Shown one piece after another: positions 63,340 to 64,000 of a stretch of 64,000 nt of DNA. This DNA comes from an uncultured Pseudomonadota bacterium (GTDB lineage: Bacteria; Pseudomonadota; Gammaproteobacteria; Burkholderiales; SG8-39). The notes below the pieces were generated by a model. That model did no database searches, had not been told where the DNA came from, and saw only the letters and a list, made by a program, of their open reading frames with translations. How positions within the stretch are numbered: the first letter of the stretch is position 1; each line of letters begins with the position of its first letter. The translations under genes and the position numbers were made by a program. Location: the NCBI GenBank assembly GCA_903829815.1, contig CAIKRR010000077.1, forward strand, positions 1-64,000. The letters are read 5' to 3'.

Positions 63340-64000
63340 GTGTCAGTGCCCGGAGAGGGCAGTGTCCGGGGCGAGGCCATTGGGGGCTATGCAGCAGCGT
63401 TGGGAGCAGTGCTGCTCTGGGCGGGCTTCGTTCTCGTGTCGCGCATGGGTGGCAGATCGGCCCTGACCGGTTGGGATATCGTGGCACTGCGCATGGGAGT
63501 GGCCACGCTCGTCCTGCTGCCTTTTTCAATGCGACTGCCTGCGGGCACCTGGCGCGACCCGCGGCTGTGGACTCTGGCCATGGTGGGCGGGCTTGCTTCG
63601 CAGATCTTCGTCTACTGCGGATTCAAGTACGCACCGGCGGCCCATGGCGGCATCCTCTTCTCGGGCATGCAACCCTTTCTCATCCCCTTGCTGGGCTGGC
63701 TTCTGGTGGGCTCGCGACCCGACCGGGCGCGACTGCTCGCGCTCATCCCGATTGCGGCCGGCGTACTGTGTCTGGCCCTGCCCCTGCTGCAAGCCAGTGA
63801 AGAGCACGCGAGCGTACTCTTGGGCGATGCCTTGCTGCTGGGTTCGGGCATCGCCTGGGCCTGCTACAGCGTGCTTGCGCGTGCCTGGGGGTACGACGTG
63901 TGGCTGCTCACCCGATTCATGGCCATCGCCGGTTGCGCTGCGTACTTGCCGGTCTATCTCCTGCTGCTGCCCAAGGCATTGGACAGTGCCCCGCTATCGG
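63340..64000 (+). CDS. DMT-superfamily (EamA) transporter, truncated by the window end
   Basis: A frame opens at the GTG at 63340, ten bases after the hydrolase stop, and stays open for 220 codons to the end of the window. It encodes a first hydrophobic helix GGYAAALGAVLLWAGFVLVSRMGG, then ALRMGVATLVLLPFSMRLP, KYAPAAHGGILFSGMQPFLIPLLGWLLVG and ALIPIAAGVLCLALPLLQ. This is the EamA fold, with the second half beginning at the window edge. A later ATG or GTG start is possible because the ribosome binding site is weak. It is a second, distinct DMT exporter in the window. Confidence 0.85.
   Translation, partial: MSVPGEGSVRGEAIGGYAAALGAVLLWAGFVLVSRMGGRSALTGWDIVALRMGVATLVLLPFSMRLPAGTWRDPRLWTLAMVGGLASQIFVYCGFKYAPAAHGGILFSGMQPFLIPLLGWLLVGSRPDRARLLALIPIAAGVLCLALPLLQASEEHASVLLGDALLLGSGIAWACYSVLARAWGYDVWLLTRFMAIAGCAAYLPVYLLLLPKALDSAPLS

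Overview
The window is GC-rich, gene-dense DNA from a betaproteobacterium, most likely a member of Burkholderiales. The best evidence is the housekeeping order fur | bamE-dapB-carA-carB-greA | yhbY | rlmE-ftsH-folP-glmM, together with many solute-binding receptors of the Bug/TctC type. No rRNA, tRNA, CRISPR array, insertion sequence, integrase or plasmid origin was recognised. The only stretches of unassigned DNA are short intergenic gaps, all below 300 bases.

Left part (1-34.3 kb): accessory metabolism. A long rightward series (1456-17141) encodes a Liv-type ABC transporter (livHMGF, no receptor), a polysaccharide-deacetylase/allantoinase-like hydrolase, a HyuA/HyuB pair, an SDR, a three-subunit molybdenum hydroxylase (CoxM-CoxS-CoxL order), a 3-hydroxyisobutyrate-dehydrogenase-like enzyme and a TctC receptor. 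Many of these genes overlap by four bases. HyuB carries a C-terminal four-cysteine domain and a metal triad that point to the acetone-carboxylase branch of the family. A flavin-dependent monooxygenase/acyl-CoA dehydrogenase homologue is divergent. A TctC receptor (leftward), an LVIVD beta-propeller protein and a CobW-type metallochaperone GTPase (both rightward) follow. Next comes a second, leftward Liv operon (livK-livH-livM-livG-livF) that continues into an ACMSD-like amidohydrolase, a Gfo/Idh/MocA oxidoreductase and another TctC receptor. A quinone-reductase-like enzyme and a zeta-like GST lie upstream of it. A cupin protein, an Orn/Lys/Arg decarboxylase, a DMT exporter and a beta-class GST run rightward.

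Middle part (35-53.5 kb): core genes. The leftward chain rlmE-ftsH-folP-glmM continues by overlaps into a TRAP transporter (dctQ-dctM-dctP). The chain bamE-dapB-carA-carB-greA is also leftward. yhbY and fur point right. A second BamE-like lipoprotein, a NarX/NarL-type two-component system and a nitroreductase complete this section.

Right part (53.6-64 kb): a multi-TM flippase-like protein is divergent from a 1171-residue protein made almost wholly of about fourteen degenerate repeats of about 80 residues. This repeat protein is the least explained large gene in the window. After it come an orphan LivK receptor, another orphan TctC receptor, two overlapping small membrane/envelope proteins, an alpha/beta hydrolase and a DMT exporter cut off by the window end.

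Start codons were chosen by Shine-Dalgarno spacing, overlaps and family alignment. Notable non-ATG choices are TTG for both livF genes and for ftsH, and GTG for fur. No calculation or database search was run, so every family assignment rests on motif recognition by eye.
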